The notes under the pieces: model-generated | The model's input: the letters and a program-made list of their open reading frames with translations, nothing else | Databases searched by the model: none | Told to the model about the DNA's origin: nothing | Assembly (NCBI GenBank): GCA_037444775.1 | Contig: JBBILU010000005.1 | Coordinates: 62,001 to 126,000, forward strand | Reading direction: 5' to 3' | Length of the DNA stretch: 64,000 bases | Source of the DNA: JBBILU01 sp037444775 | GTDB taxonomy: Bacteria > Patescibacteriota > Gracilibacteria > BD1-5 > UBA6164 | Program-made: the position numbers and the translations under genes | Part shown: positions 53,548-63,500 of the stretch, piece after piece | How the letters are laid out: the number at the start of each line of letters is the position of its first letter | Numbering within the stretch: the first letter of the stretch is position 1

Positions 53548-54888
53548 TTATCATCATAGCACACTTAGTACTTCTTCAAGGGAAGTATCTCATAAAACAA
53601 CTTTTAATAAAGCATCTTCTTTAATTGTAACCATTCAATCTCAAATTGCTTGAATTTCAAGCTGAGTTCTACTTGCATTTTTCAATATCAATGCTTCTAG
53701 TTTTTCTGTCATTTCAAGAACTTCATATAATCAAACTCTTCATTTATATCAAATATTATTACATTTCTCACATCAAGCTTCACAAGATTTATACAAAGTA
53801 ATTTCCTCTTTATTTTTAATGTATTTTCATATTTCTCAAATTATATCTTCTTTTATTTTACCTTCTGCTTTATATGGGATTTTGCAATATGGACAAAGTT
53901 TTCTGGCAAGTCTTTGAGAAATTATCATTCTAAGAGAAGATGAAATTAAAAGAGGATCTACTCAAAGATTTATAAGTCTTTGAATAGTATGAACTGCTGA
54001 ATTTGTATGTATTGTTGAAAAAACTATATGCCCTGTAATTGATGCTTCAACTGCAAGTTTTGCTGTTTCTTCATCCCTTATTTCTCAAACCATTATAATA
54101 TCAGGATCTTGCCTAAGTAAACTTCTAAGTCATTTAGCAAATGTGAAATCTATACTTGGATTTATTTGAATATGATTAACTCAAGGAATTCTGTATTCTA
54201 CGGGATCTTCAAGAGTTGAAATATTTCTTTCTTCAGCATTATATTGACTCAAAATAGAAAATAAACTAGTTGATTTTCAAGAACCTGTAGGTCAAACTGC
54301 AAGAATTATTCAAAAAGTATCTTTCAAGTGTTTTTTTACTTTTACCATATTATATGGCATCATTCAGAGGTCTTTCAATTCTGGTGGTTTGTCATCTTTT
54401 TTTAAAAGTCTTATAACACATTTTTCTCAATAAATTGTTGGAATAACAGAAACTCTCATATCAATAGTTTTTCCTCAAAAAAGTTTATAATTAATTTTTC
54501 AATCTTGAGGCTGTCTATGTTCATCTATTCTAAGGTAAGACATTATTTTAATTCTAGCAACCAAAGAATCCATTAACTTTAATTCAAAAGTTTTATAATT
54601 AACAAAATATCAATCAACCCTAAATCTTATTTTTAAATTTTTTTCTCTAGGTTCTATATGAATATCGGAAGCCTTGAATTTCAAAGCATTAACTAAAATA
54701 TCATTAACTGTGGAAATAATTGAATTTGAATCACTTTTATCTCACATTCAAGCAATGTTTAAATCAGAATCATAATTTCATTTTGACTTATTTTCTCTAT
54801 CAGAAACCTCAAAAAGATCTTCAACTTTTGTTTTATTTGAAAGTTTTGATTCAGTAATTTTACTATTAAACATTTTTGATATTTTCAT
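53548..54888 (-). CDS. Second PilB/GspE-type secretion ATPase
   Basis: 446 residues. ASDIHIEPR, HRQPQDGKI, Walker A VGPTGSGKSTSLFS, STLEDPVEYR, LRQDPDIIMVGEIRDEET, TGHIVFSTIHTNSA and a CPYC...CEKC zinc site. It is clearly a paralogue of the ATPase at 23615 but differs throughout, with an extra N-terminal 60 residues. No pilC-like gene is next to it. It may drive a second filament type, act as an alternative ATPase with the same platform, or serve uptake. Confidence 0.9.
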
Positions 54889-55019
54889 ATATTTCTTTAA
54901 TTTTATATTATTTTTTAAAAAGTTTAGCATATTTTCTAAATAAATGCAAAAACTGTTGCTCTTTTTTAAAAAAGTTATAAAATAATTTGAAAAATATTAG
55001 AGTTTGTCTTTTTAAAAAT

Positions 55020-55634
55020 ATGAAAATACTAATAACTTGAACTACAAGCTGAATTTGAGAATTTTTAGCTATGAATTTAAAAAACAAAAATGAAATCTTT
55101 TGAGTTTGAAGAAATGAAAATCAAATAAAAGGAATAAGTTTTTTCAAATGAGATTTAAAAAAGAAAGATTTTCTAGAAAAAATTGTAAAAAATATATGAA
55201 AAATAGATTTTGTCATATTAAATGCTTGAGTTTGAACTTTTGGAAAATTTCATGAAATACATTTAAATACTCACAAAGAAATTTTAGAAACAAATTTAAT
55301 TTCACCAATTTTATTAAGTAATTTATTTCTAGAAAAAAACCTTATAAATAAAGGAATTATTTTTATTTGAAGTATTGCAGGAAAAAAATCTTTGAAACTT
55401 TGAGCTAGTTATGCTGCTAGTAAGTTTTGACTTAGAGGCTTTGCAATGCAACTAAAAAACGAATATTCTAAATTTCAAATTCATTTATTAAATCCTTCTA
55501 TTGTAAAAACTAATTTTAATAAAAACGAAAGTCTAGATTTTAGCTTTTTTAAACAAACTTCTCTTGATGAAATTTTAAAAACTATAGAGTGTATTATGAA
55601 TTGAGAGGAAAAAAGATTCGAAATAGATTTATAA
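55020..55634 (+). CDS. Short-chain dehydrogenase/reductase family protein
   Basis: 204 residues, short for the family. The cofactor motif is TGTTSGIGEFLA (TGxxxGIG) near residue 7. LNAGVGTFG corresponds to NNAG, GSIAGKKS supplies the catalytic Ser, and SYAASKFGLRG the YxxxK pair. The C-terminal substrate-binding part is reduced. The substrate is unknown. It begins a rightward run with the phosphatase and murD. Confidence 0.88.
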
Positions 55635-55648
55635 TTAAAAACAAAAAA

Positions 55649-56302
55649 ATGAAAAGAACTATTTTTATTTGAGATATACATTGATGTTACAATGAATTAG
55701 AATTGCTTTTAGCAAAGCTAGAAATAAAAGAGAAAGATGAAATATATTTTACTTGAGATTTAGTTAATAAATGACCTAAATCCTTTAAAGTTTTAAAATT
55801 TCTTTATAAAAATCAAGATAAATACAAATCAATACTTTGAAATCATGATTTGAAATTTTTTAAAGAACTAAAAGAAAATAAATTTTGAGATAATAAATCT
55901 TTTCAAAAATTAGCAAAAAAACTAGAAAAGAATCCTGAAATTTTTGATTTTTTCAAAAATTTACCATTATATATAGAAAAAGAAAATTTTATATTAATTC
56001 ATTGATGATTAATGCCTTGAAAAAAACTAGAAGAACACAAAAAAGAAGAAATAACTAATTTAAGAATTATTAATTCAAAACCTTGGTATGAATATTATTC
56101 TTGAGAAAAAAAAGTAATTTATGGACACTGGGCAATGCAATGATTAAAAGTTAGACAAAATACTATTTGAATTGATTCTTGATGCTGTTATTGAAGTTAT
56201 TTAACTGCTTATATTTTAGAAACTTGAGAGATAATTCAACAATCAGCATTAAAACAATATTCAAAACTTGATTACTCTCATATTAATCCGATGTTTTTTT
56301 AA
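55649..56302 (+). CDS. ApaH/PrpE-like metallophosphoesterase
   Basis: 217 residues. All metal motifs are present: GDIHG near residue 9, GDLVNKGP, GNHD, HGG, and VIYGHW with a later GIDSGCCYG. This order is that of calcineurin-like symmetric Ap4A hydrolases and PrpE/Ser-Thr protein phosphatases. Diadenosine tetraphosphate hydrolysis is the likeliest activity, but protein phosphatase function is possible. It is 14 bp after the SDR gene and 8 bp before murD. Confidence 0.85.
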
Positions 56303-56310
56303 AAAATATT

Positions 56311-57633
56311 ATGAAAATAAAAGAATTATTAAATAAAAAAATTGCAATTCTTGGTTTTGGTTTAGAAGGAAAATCTACTTTGAACTTTTTACTCGAAGCT
56401 TGAATTAGTAGTCAAAATATAACTATTTTAGATAACTCACTAATAAAAAGTGAAGTAAAAGTAATATCTTGAGAAAAATATTTAGACAACTTATGAAACT
56501 TTGATTTGATTATAAAATCAAACTGAATTTCTCCATATAATCCAAAAATTGAACCTTTTTTAGATAAACTAACAAGTCATTCTCAAATATTTTTTGATAA
56601 TTATGAGTGAAAAATTATTTGAATAACCCAAACAAAGGGAAAATCTACTACTTCTTCCTTAATTTTTGAGTTATTACAAAATGCTTGATATAAGGTAAAA
56701 CTTGTTTGAAATATTTGAAAACCTGTTTTAGATGAAGTAAATATTTTCAAGCAAAAAGAAAAATTAGATTTCATAGTATATGAACTTTCTTCTTATATGT
56801 TAGAAAATTTCCAACCAAAACTTTTTATTTGAGTTCTGGGAAATATTTTTCCGGATCATCTTGATTGGCATAAATCACTTGAAAATTATCAAAATGCTAA
56901 ATTAAATATTTTAAAAAATTCAGAAAATATTTTTATCTGAGAAAAAGTTTTAGACAATTTTGACTCTATTTTAAATAATTTTAAAGAAAAAAATATTTAT
57001 ACTTTCTGAAAAAATTTGAAAAATAATTATGGTTTTTTATGAGAAAATTTTTATATAAATTGAAAAAAACTAGAACAAAAAATTGAAACTAATTTACTTT
57101 GAGAGCACAACCTTTTGAACTTATCTTGAGTTTTAGGAATTTCAGATTTTTTAAAAGTTCCTGAAAAAATATTTTTTAAAACTATAAAAGATTTTAATCC
57201 TTTAGAGCATAGATTAGAAAAATTTTTAACAAAAAATTGAATAATCTTTGTTGATGATGCTATTTCTACAACACCAGAATCAACAATAGAAGCTATAAAT
57301 ACTTTCTGAGAAAATATTGGAACTATATTTTTATGATGACTTGATAGATGATATAATTTTGATAATCTCGTAAAAACTTTAGAAAAATACAAAATAAAAA
57401 ATCTTGTTTTATTTCCAGAAACATGAAGTAAAATTTTATCAATTATAGATTCTAAAGAATATAATATTTGTGAAACTTCATCAATGAAAGTTTGAGTTGA
57501 TTTTGCTTTTAAGCATACAAGAAAGTGAGAAGTATGTTTACTATCAACAGCAAGTCCAAGCTACAATTTATGGAAAAATTTTGAAGCAAAATGAAATGAG
57601 TTTAAAAAAACAGTGTTAGATTTTTTAATCTAA
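56311..57633 (+). CDS. murD: UDP-N-acetylmuramoylalanine--D-glutamate ligase MurD
   Basis: 440 residues. Adds D-Glu to UDP-MurNAc-L-Ala. An N-terminal Rossmann-like part (IAILGFGLEGKSTL) precedes the ATP loop GITQTKGKSTTSS and the central ligase residues (LSSYMLENFQPKLFIGVLGN, FPDHLDWHKS, NPLEHRLE). A C-terminal domain follows with DDAISTTPEST, LFLGGLDRGYNFD and LLSTASPSYN. Gln in GITQTKGKS replaces the commoner Gly/Thr. Its last codons and stop are built into the terminator hairpin. Confidence 0.92.
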
Positions 57634-57645
57634 CACTGTTTTTTA
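57607..57645. terminator. Bidirectional terminator overlapping the murD 3' end
   Basis: A 16-bp stem (AAAACAGTGTTAGATT with its complement) and a 4-nt loop, with T-runs on both strands. The left arm and loop encode the last residues of MurD; the TAA lies in the right arm. Confidence 0.9.
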
Positions 57646-57665
57646 CTTTTTAATTTCTTCTTTTT

Positions 57666-57905
57666 TTAGCTTACAATTGTCCAACTAATTGCATCAACTG
57701 GACAAGCAGAAATTGCATCATCAACGAATTTATTATCGTAAGATTCACAATATTTTACAACACTTTTTCAATCATCATTTAGTTCAAAAACCTCATCAGA
57801 AATTGCAACACAAGCTGAACATCAAATGCAAGTCTCATTTACATTTGGAAATTTAATTCAACTTTCTTTTAATTTTTTAATATTTTCTTCTTTTAATAAA
57901 CTCAT
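57666..57905 (-). CDS. 4Fe-4S ferredoxin
   Basis: 79 residues. Cluster ligands are CIGCSAC (Cx2Cx2C) near residue 26 and ACPVDAI near the C-terminus: a single-cluster ferredoxin of the type with an intervening acidic loop. It is a small electron carrier. The nearby gene remnant of pyruvate formate-lyase, an anaerobic enzyme, fits an anaerobic ancestry. It is a single leftward gene sharing the murD terminator. Confidence 0.88.
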
Positions 57906-58003
57906 TTTGTGATTTTTATAAAATAAATATTTTTTTCCTTTTTTGTGTTTGGTATATTAGGAATATTATCTTCAAAGTCAAAATTTTTGATAAAATTAGT
58001 TTT

Positions 58004-58240
58004 TTACATCTTTTCATGAAAAGTTCTTTTAATCACTTGTTTTTAGTGAGCCTTTGAAAGCTTGTTAAAAATTACCACATATCTAGAAACTCTGTTTTTA
58101 GCTGAGGATATTTTTCTGGATTATTATAAGCATCAAGAAGCATTTCTATATTCATAACATTTACATTAAAATGAGATTAGCATCTTTCAAAAAATATCCA
58201 TTTATAAGAGTTGAAAAGATTTTCTATTTTTTATTTTTAC
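58004..58240 (-). pseudogene. C-terminal remnant of pyruvate formate-lyase
   Basis: Pieces in three frames line up with the end of the enzyme. KIFSTLINGYFLKDA corresponds to the family IIDGYF segment. After a frameshift comes HFNVNVMNIEMLLDAYNNPE followed by KYPQL. A second frameshift leads to NRVSRYVVIFNKLSKAH, a TAA where CAA is expected, then KQVIKRTFHEKM and the stop. The family ends RVSGYAV...RTF..M, so the glycyl-radical Gly is Arg here (GGA to AGA). Nothing upstream of the C-terminal 80 residues is left. It is non-functional. Confidence 0.75.
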
Positions 58241-58347
58241 GACATTTTAACTATTTTTTCTACAAATAAAAAACAATTTTGTCGAAAAAATTTGACAAAT
58301 TGCTTTTTGTTTCAACAATCATAAAAAATATTTTTAAAAAACATAAG
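58241..58347. other. Gap upstream of mfd
   Basis: There is no gene. It is A/T-rich with a TTTTGTCGAAAAAA/TTTGACAAAT dyad-like stretch around 58278-58302. A TTGACA-like hexamer occurs, but no good -10 follows at the right distance. Confidence 0.3.
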
Positions 58348-61300
58348 ATGAAAATTAGTCTAAATACAAAGTTTGAAGCAAAAGTAAGTTATATAAATTC
58401 TTGAAATAATTTTTCTAAAGCCATATTAATAAAAGAAAATTTTTCTAAGTTTTCTCAGATTTTACTTGTTTTAGACTCAAGAAAAACTCTAGAAGAATAT
58501 CAAAAAATATTTCATTTTCTTTGAATTGAAGGGAGAGAACTTTTAACAAATTCAGATTTATGTGACTTAGTTTTGAATAAATCTGGGCTTTTTCTTACTT
58601 TAAAAGAGAATTTACTTAATTTTGAAGAAAGTGGAAATCAATTAATTTACAAAAGTATAAGTTTGGAAGTTTCTTCTAGTCTTAATTTAGAAGATTTTAT
58701 AAAAAAACTAAATAATATTTGATATGTTTTTAGTGAATTTTCTATAAATTGAAGCTATAAAAAATATTGAGATACAATTACTATAACTGATTTTTCTTGA
58801 ACAAAACAATACAAAATTAGTTTTTGGTGAGATAATATAGATTCTTTGGAATGTAATTATTTGAGGAATAATATAATTACAGAAACTTCGTCTTTAGAAA
58901 AACTTTTTATTTGATGAAATTCTCTAATTTTTTCTTCAGAAAATAAACATATTAATCAAAAGTCTTTAATAAATTTACTTAAAAAAGAAAATATTTTTAC
59001 TATTTTAGATTCTATAGATTTTTCTTTTAATTATGAAGATATTACAGAATTTTTAGAATATTTTTCTAGTTTTGATTTTGTTTGAAACAAAAAACTTTTT
59101 ATAAAAGATCTTGAAATAGACTTTCCAAAGATAGACGATTTAGACGCTTTTAAGGCTTTATTATTGGATGATTCAATACAAAAAAAACAAATTTTCACTA
59201 AAAACGAAACAACTATAAAAAAGTTTCTTGATTATAATGATATTCCAAATGTCAAAGTTTATGAAACAAGTAACAATTTAGTAAAAAGTTTTTTTATGAA
59301 AAAAGACTTTCTTGTTATCTGAGATGATATTATAAGTAAAATATTTATTCGTAAAAGAATTAGAAAGTCTTTTAATGCTGATTTTGACTTGCTTTTAAAA
59401 ATTAATATTTGAGATTATGTTGTTCATATAGATCATTGAGTTTGAATTTTTAAATGAGTAACTTTTAAAGAATTAGGTAAAATAAAAAAAGAATATATTG
59501 AAATAGAATATGCTTTAGAAGACAAATTATTTGTTCCTATAGAGGAAGTTTGAAGAGTTAATAAATATATTTGAGTAGAAAATCCTAAGTTAACTTGATT
59601 GAATACAAAAGAATGGGAGAAGAAATTAGCAAAAGTTAGAGAAGATGTTGAATGAATTGCTATGGAATTATTAGAAATTTATTCAAAAAGAAAGTTATGA
59701 ACAAGTTTTTGTTTCAAAGAATTTGAAACTGAAGAGGCTAAATTTAGAAATTCTTTTCCATATATTTATACAATTGATCAAGATAATTCTATAAAAGAAA
59801 TTCTTTGTGATATGGAAAAATCAGAGCCAATGGATAGATTACTTGTTTGAGATGTTGGTTTTTGAAAAACAGAAGTTGCTTTTAATGCAATTTATAGAGC
59901 TTTTTTAAATAAAAAGCAATCTATTTTTATTACTCCTTTAGTAATTTTGGCTTATGAACATTTTGAAAAAGCTAAAGAAAGATTTAGAAGCTTTTGACTA
60001 AAAATAGAAGTTTTAACTAGATTGGAAAGTTCTGCCAAAGTAACAAAAGTTATTAAATCATTAAAAGATTGATATACAGATTTAGTTATTTGAACTCATA
60101 AATTACTGAGTGACAAAATTTATTATAAAGATTTGTGATTATTGATAGTTGATGAAGAGCATAAATTTTGAGTTGAAGACAAAGAAAAAATTAAAAAATT
60201 AAAATCTAGTGTAGACATTTTGTCTATGTCAGCAACACCAATTCCTAGAAGTCTTAATATGGCATTGTCTAATTTAAGAGGTGTTTCTATGCTTAGAAAT
60301 GCTCCTAATGGTAGACAACCTATAGACACAACTATTTCAAGGTTTTCAGAACAAACTATTTTTGATTGATGTAATAAGGAATTTCAAAGATGAGGACAAG
60401 TGTATTTTGTTCATAATCGTGTCCAAACACTTGTCCACTATGAAAAAATTCTTTCTAGTCTGTTTCCTGATAAAAGTATAGTAACAACTCATTGAAAACT
60501 AGAATGAACTGATTTAGAAAAAAGAATAATAGACTTTAAAAACCGTAAATATGATATTCTATTAACCACTACAGTTATAGAAAATTGAATAGATTTTCCT
60601 AATGTTAATACTATTTTTATAAACGAAGCTTGAAGTTTTTGAATTAGTCAAATTCATCAACTTAGATGAAGAGTTGGTAGAAGTGATAAAAAATGACATT
60701 GTTATTTGCTTTATAACAAAGAAAATTTAAGTGACGAAACATCAAAAAGATTAAAGACAATAGTAAATTATTCTTATCTTTGAGCTTGATTTGAACTAGC
60801 TATGAAAGACTTAGAAATAAGATGATGATGAGATTTATTAGGAATTAGACAGAGTGGACATGCTACAGAAATTTGAATAAATTTATATTTAAAAATGGTA
60901 GAAGAAAAAATATCAGAACTGAAAAAATCTTCTAATCTAGAAAAGTGAGAAGAAAATTTTACTACTATAAAAACTAGAATAGATTTAAATATAAATGCTT
61001 GATTAAAAGATGAGCTTTTTGAATGAGAACTAGATAAAATAAATTTTTATAGAGAAGTTGAAACAATACAAACTATAGAAGAGTTAGACGAAATAGAGAA
61101 AAACTTTAAAGATATAAATAATTCTTTAGATAAAGAAGAAACTAACTTTTTCTCTCTTCTTAGATTAAAAATATTATCTTCAAAATATAATGTTGAATCT
61201 ATAAAAAGAGTTGGTATTAATTATCAAATTGACTTTTTTTCTTCATCTTCAAAAGAAAAAAATCTAGAAACTTTGAAAAGTTTTCTAGATTTAGATAAAG

Positions 61301-61446
61301 ATGTTAAATTTAGAGTTATTGATATGATAAAATTGAGAAGTGAAACTAAGAATTTTGCAAATGAAGAAGTTTTTTTGAATTATATGTTAAATATGTTTAC
61401 AAAAAAATTTTCTAAAGTAAAAGTTGTGAAAATAGTAAAATCCTAA
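58348..61446 (+). CDS. mfd: Transcription-repair coupling factor Mfd
   Basis: 1032 residues, somewhat short (usual about 1150). The UvrB-like N-terminal module is strongly diverged and reduced. The RNA-polymerase-interacting domain is clear (GDYVVHIDHGVGIFKGVTFK). The translocase has Walker A GDVGFGKTEVA, DEEH in LLIVDEEHKFGV, SATPIPRSLNMA, and motif VI HQLRGRVGRSDKKGHCYLLY. AGFELAMKDLEIRGGGDLLG is the TRG motif. It displaces stalled polymerase and recruits UvrA. Its TAA overlaps the truB stop by 4 bp. Confidence 0.95.
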
Positions 61447-62309
61447 ATTTTCCTTATCGGAGTCAAACTTTGTCAATCATAAAAAATAACATTACTTATA
61501 ATTCACTCTTTTTCTACAAAATAGTTTTTATCTTTTTCTAAAGGTAAAACTATTTTTGTTTGTAGTCAATTATCAATTCTTTTCAATATATTTTTATCTA
61601 AAGTCAAAAAATTTTTTTCATTAAAAATATCTTTTATATTCAAATAATTATCTTTTGTAATATTTTCCAATTCTTGTGCTAATGAAATATCTAAACTTCA
61701 AATCTTAGTCCTTCTTAAAAAGCTAACATATCAAGAACTTCAAATTATTCTTCCTAAATCATAAGCAATACTTCTAATGTAAGTTCAAGCACTTACTTTT
61801 GCTTTTAACCTTAATTTCGGGTAGTAAAAACTTAAAATATTTATATCAAAGATTTCAACTTCTCTAGATTTCATTTCAACTTCTTCTCATGCTCTTACTA
61901 AATTATAAGCTCTTTCTCAATTTATTTTTAGAGCTGAGTATTTTGGTGGAATTTGTTTTATTTTTCATAAAAAGTTTTCTTTCAAGATTTTTTCTATATT
62001 TTCTTTCATCAAAGTTTTTTTGTAAAAATCCTGCCTTTCTTTTGAGATAAAATTTATTTCAGTTCACAAATCAAAAGAATCGGTCTCTCAGTCAAGATTT
62101 ACCACAAACTCATATTCTTTAGTTTCTTTTTCTAAAAATGGAATTAATTTAGTATAATCTCAAACTGCAACTAAAAGCCCTCCAGAAGCTAGAGGGTCAA
62201 GTGTTCAAGAATGTCACATTTTTTTACAATTTAAAGTTTTTCTTAGTTTTCTAATTACATCAAAACTTGAAATATTTATATGCTTATCTATCAAAAAAAA
62301 TCAATTCAC
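61443..62309 (-). CDS. truB: tRNA pseudouridine-55 synthase TruB
   Basis: 288 residues. Family marks are FFLIDKHINISSFDVIRKLR, GHSGTLDPLASGGLLV with the catalytic Asp, PPKYSALKINGERAYNLVR, and SAGTYIRSIAYDLG. GTG at 62309 gives exactly the family start (MNGFFLIDK...); no ATG fits. It lies 5 bp downstream of lepB and ends convergent with mfd, overlapping its stop. Confidence 0.93.
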
Positions 62310-62314
62310 AAATT

Positions 62315-63037
62315 TTATAATCAATAATTAAAACTACTTGGGGAAGAAAAAAATTTAGGTTTTGTTGAAATAGATTTTCAATTTTCAATTATTTCTGGAT
62401 GAGTAAAGGAAAAATTAGAAAAATTAAAATATCCAAAATCAATTAAAACTTTTCCAATAATATATTTTCTTTCAATGAAATTATCTCTTGAACTAGCACT
62501 GCAACTATATGAAAAACAAGTTCTTGAATCACTTGAATGATTTCTATTGTCTCACATTAGAAAATATTTTCATTCTGGTATTTTATATACTCAAGGGTGT
62601 GAAGTTTTTCAATAATTCTTTTCATCTAAATATTTTTCATCTAATTTTACGAAATTAGATGTTCAAGCTTTTTGTAAATATACAAAACCATCTTGAATTT
62701 TTACAGTATCTCAAGGAGTTCAAATAATTCTTTTAATGAAAAATTCTTTACTTTTATCTACATTTGGTTTAAAAACTACAACATCTCATCTTTTTATATC
62801 TCAATTTTTTATATTTGGAATATTTAAAGCTGAAAATCTATCAACTAAAATAAATTCTTTATCGTAGTATGAAGCATACATAGATTGCCCATTTATAATA
62901 AAAACTGACACTAAAAACATAGTTACAAATTTAACTATTGCTATAATAATTACTAAATCTTTAAAGAAGTCTATAACTTCTTGTTTGAAACTTTTCTCCT
63001 CTGGATTTGTTCAAACATTGTTTTCAAAAAATTTCAA
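62315..63037 (-). CDS. lepB: Signal peptidase I
   Basis: 240 residues. One N-terminal anchor (VIIIAIVKFVTMFLVSVFII) is followed by the catalytic Ser in NGQSMYAS (about residue 52) and the general-base Lys in FFIKRIIGTPGDTVK. MGDNRNHSSDSR completes the Ser-Lys family motifs. The start is uncertain: TTG at 63037 gives a normal short cytoplasmic tail, while the open frame runs about 60 codons further without ATG. It would process the signal peptides of the S-layer and pilin-like proteins seen here. Confidence 0.9.
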
Positions 63038-63354
63038 AATATTAAAAATTATAAAAATAAAATACTTACTTGATATTATACTAATATATCTAAAAAAGCA
63101 AAAAAAAATTGGATTTTTCCTTGTTTTTAAACAAAAATCTTTTAATATTGTTTTTAATAAAACAAAATATAAATAATATAGAAAATATGAATTTTTTTAT
63201 AAAAAAATATTTAGAAAATATTTTTCAAGAATTTTACATTTTCCTTATTAACAAGTAAATATGTAAGTTAATTATGTTTGTGTTTCAAGTAAAAGTATAT
63301 CAAATTATTATATTTAAAACTTATTTTTTATAATTATTGATTATAGCTTTATAA
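63038..63354. other. Intergenic region upstream of lepB
   Basis: No gene is recognised. The lepB frame stays open leftward of its start to about 63173 with hydrophobic content. A 23-codon frame from 63187 is probably chance. The rest is A/T-rich, without a clear promoter. Confidence 0.3.
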
Positions 63355-63414
63355 GTTTTTAATTCCAAATTTTGAATCTAACAAAACTGGTCGGATTTGA
63401 AACGGGACGATAGA
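63355..63414 (+). repeat. 60-bp bulged-hairpin repeat, copy 3
   Basis: Plus-strand orientation. The core TTTTGAATCTAACAAAACTG and the GGTCGGATTTGAAACGGGAC stretch are identical to the other copies. The outer stem is weaker (AATTCC opposite GGATTT). It stands alone in intergenic DNA, 87 bp before the nucleotidase gene. Confidence 0.85.
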
Positions 63415-63500
63415 AATTTTTTTACAAAAAGTCTTTGTAAATTTTAAAAATTAAATAAACTACATCGCAGTAAAAATTTATTTAATAATTAAAGTGAAAT

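Noticed and set aside
63187..63258. 23-codon frame upstream of repeat copy 3
   Set aside because: Short, A/T-driven composition, no ribosome-binding or promoter support.
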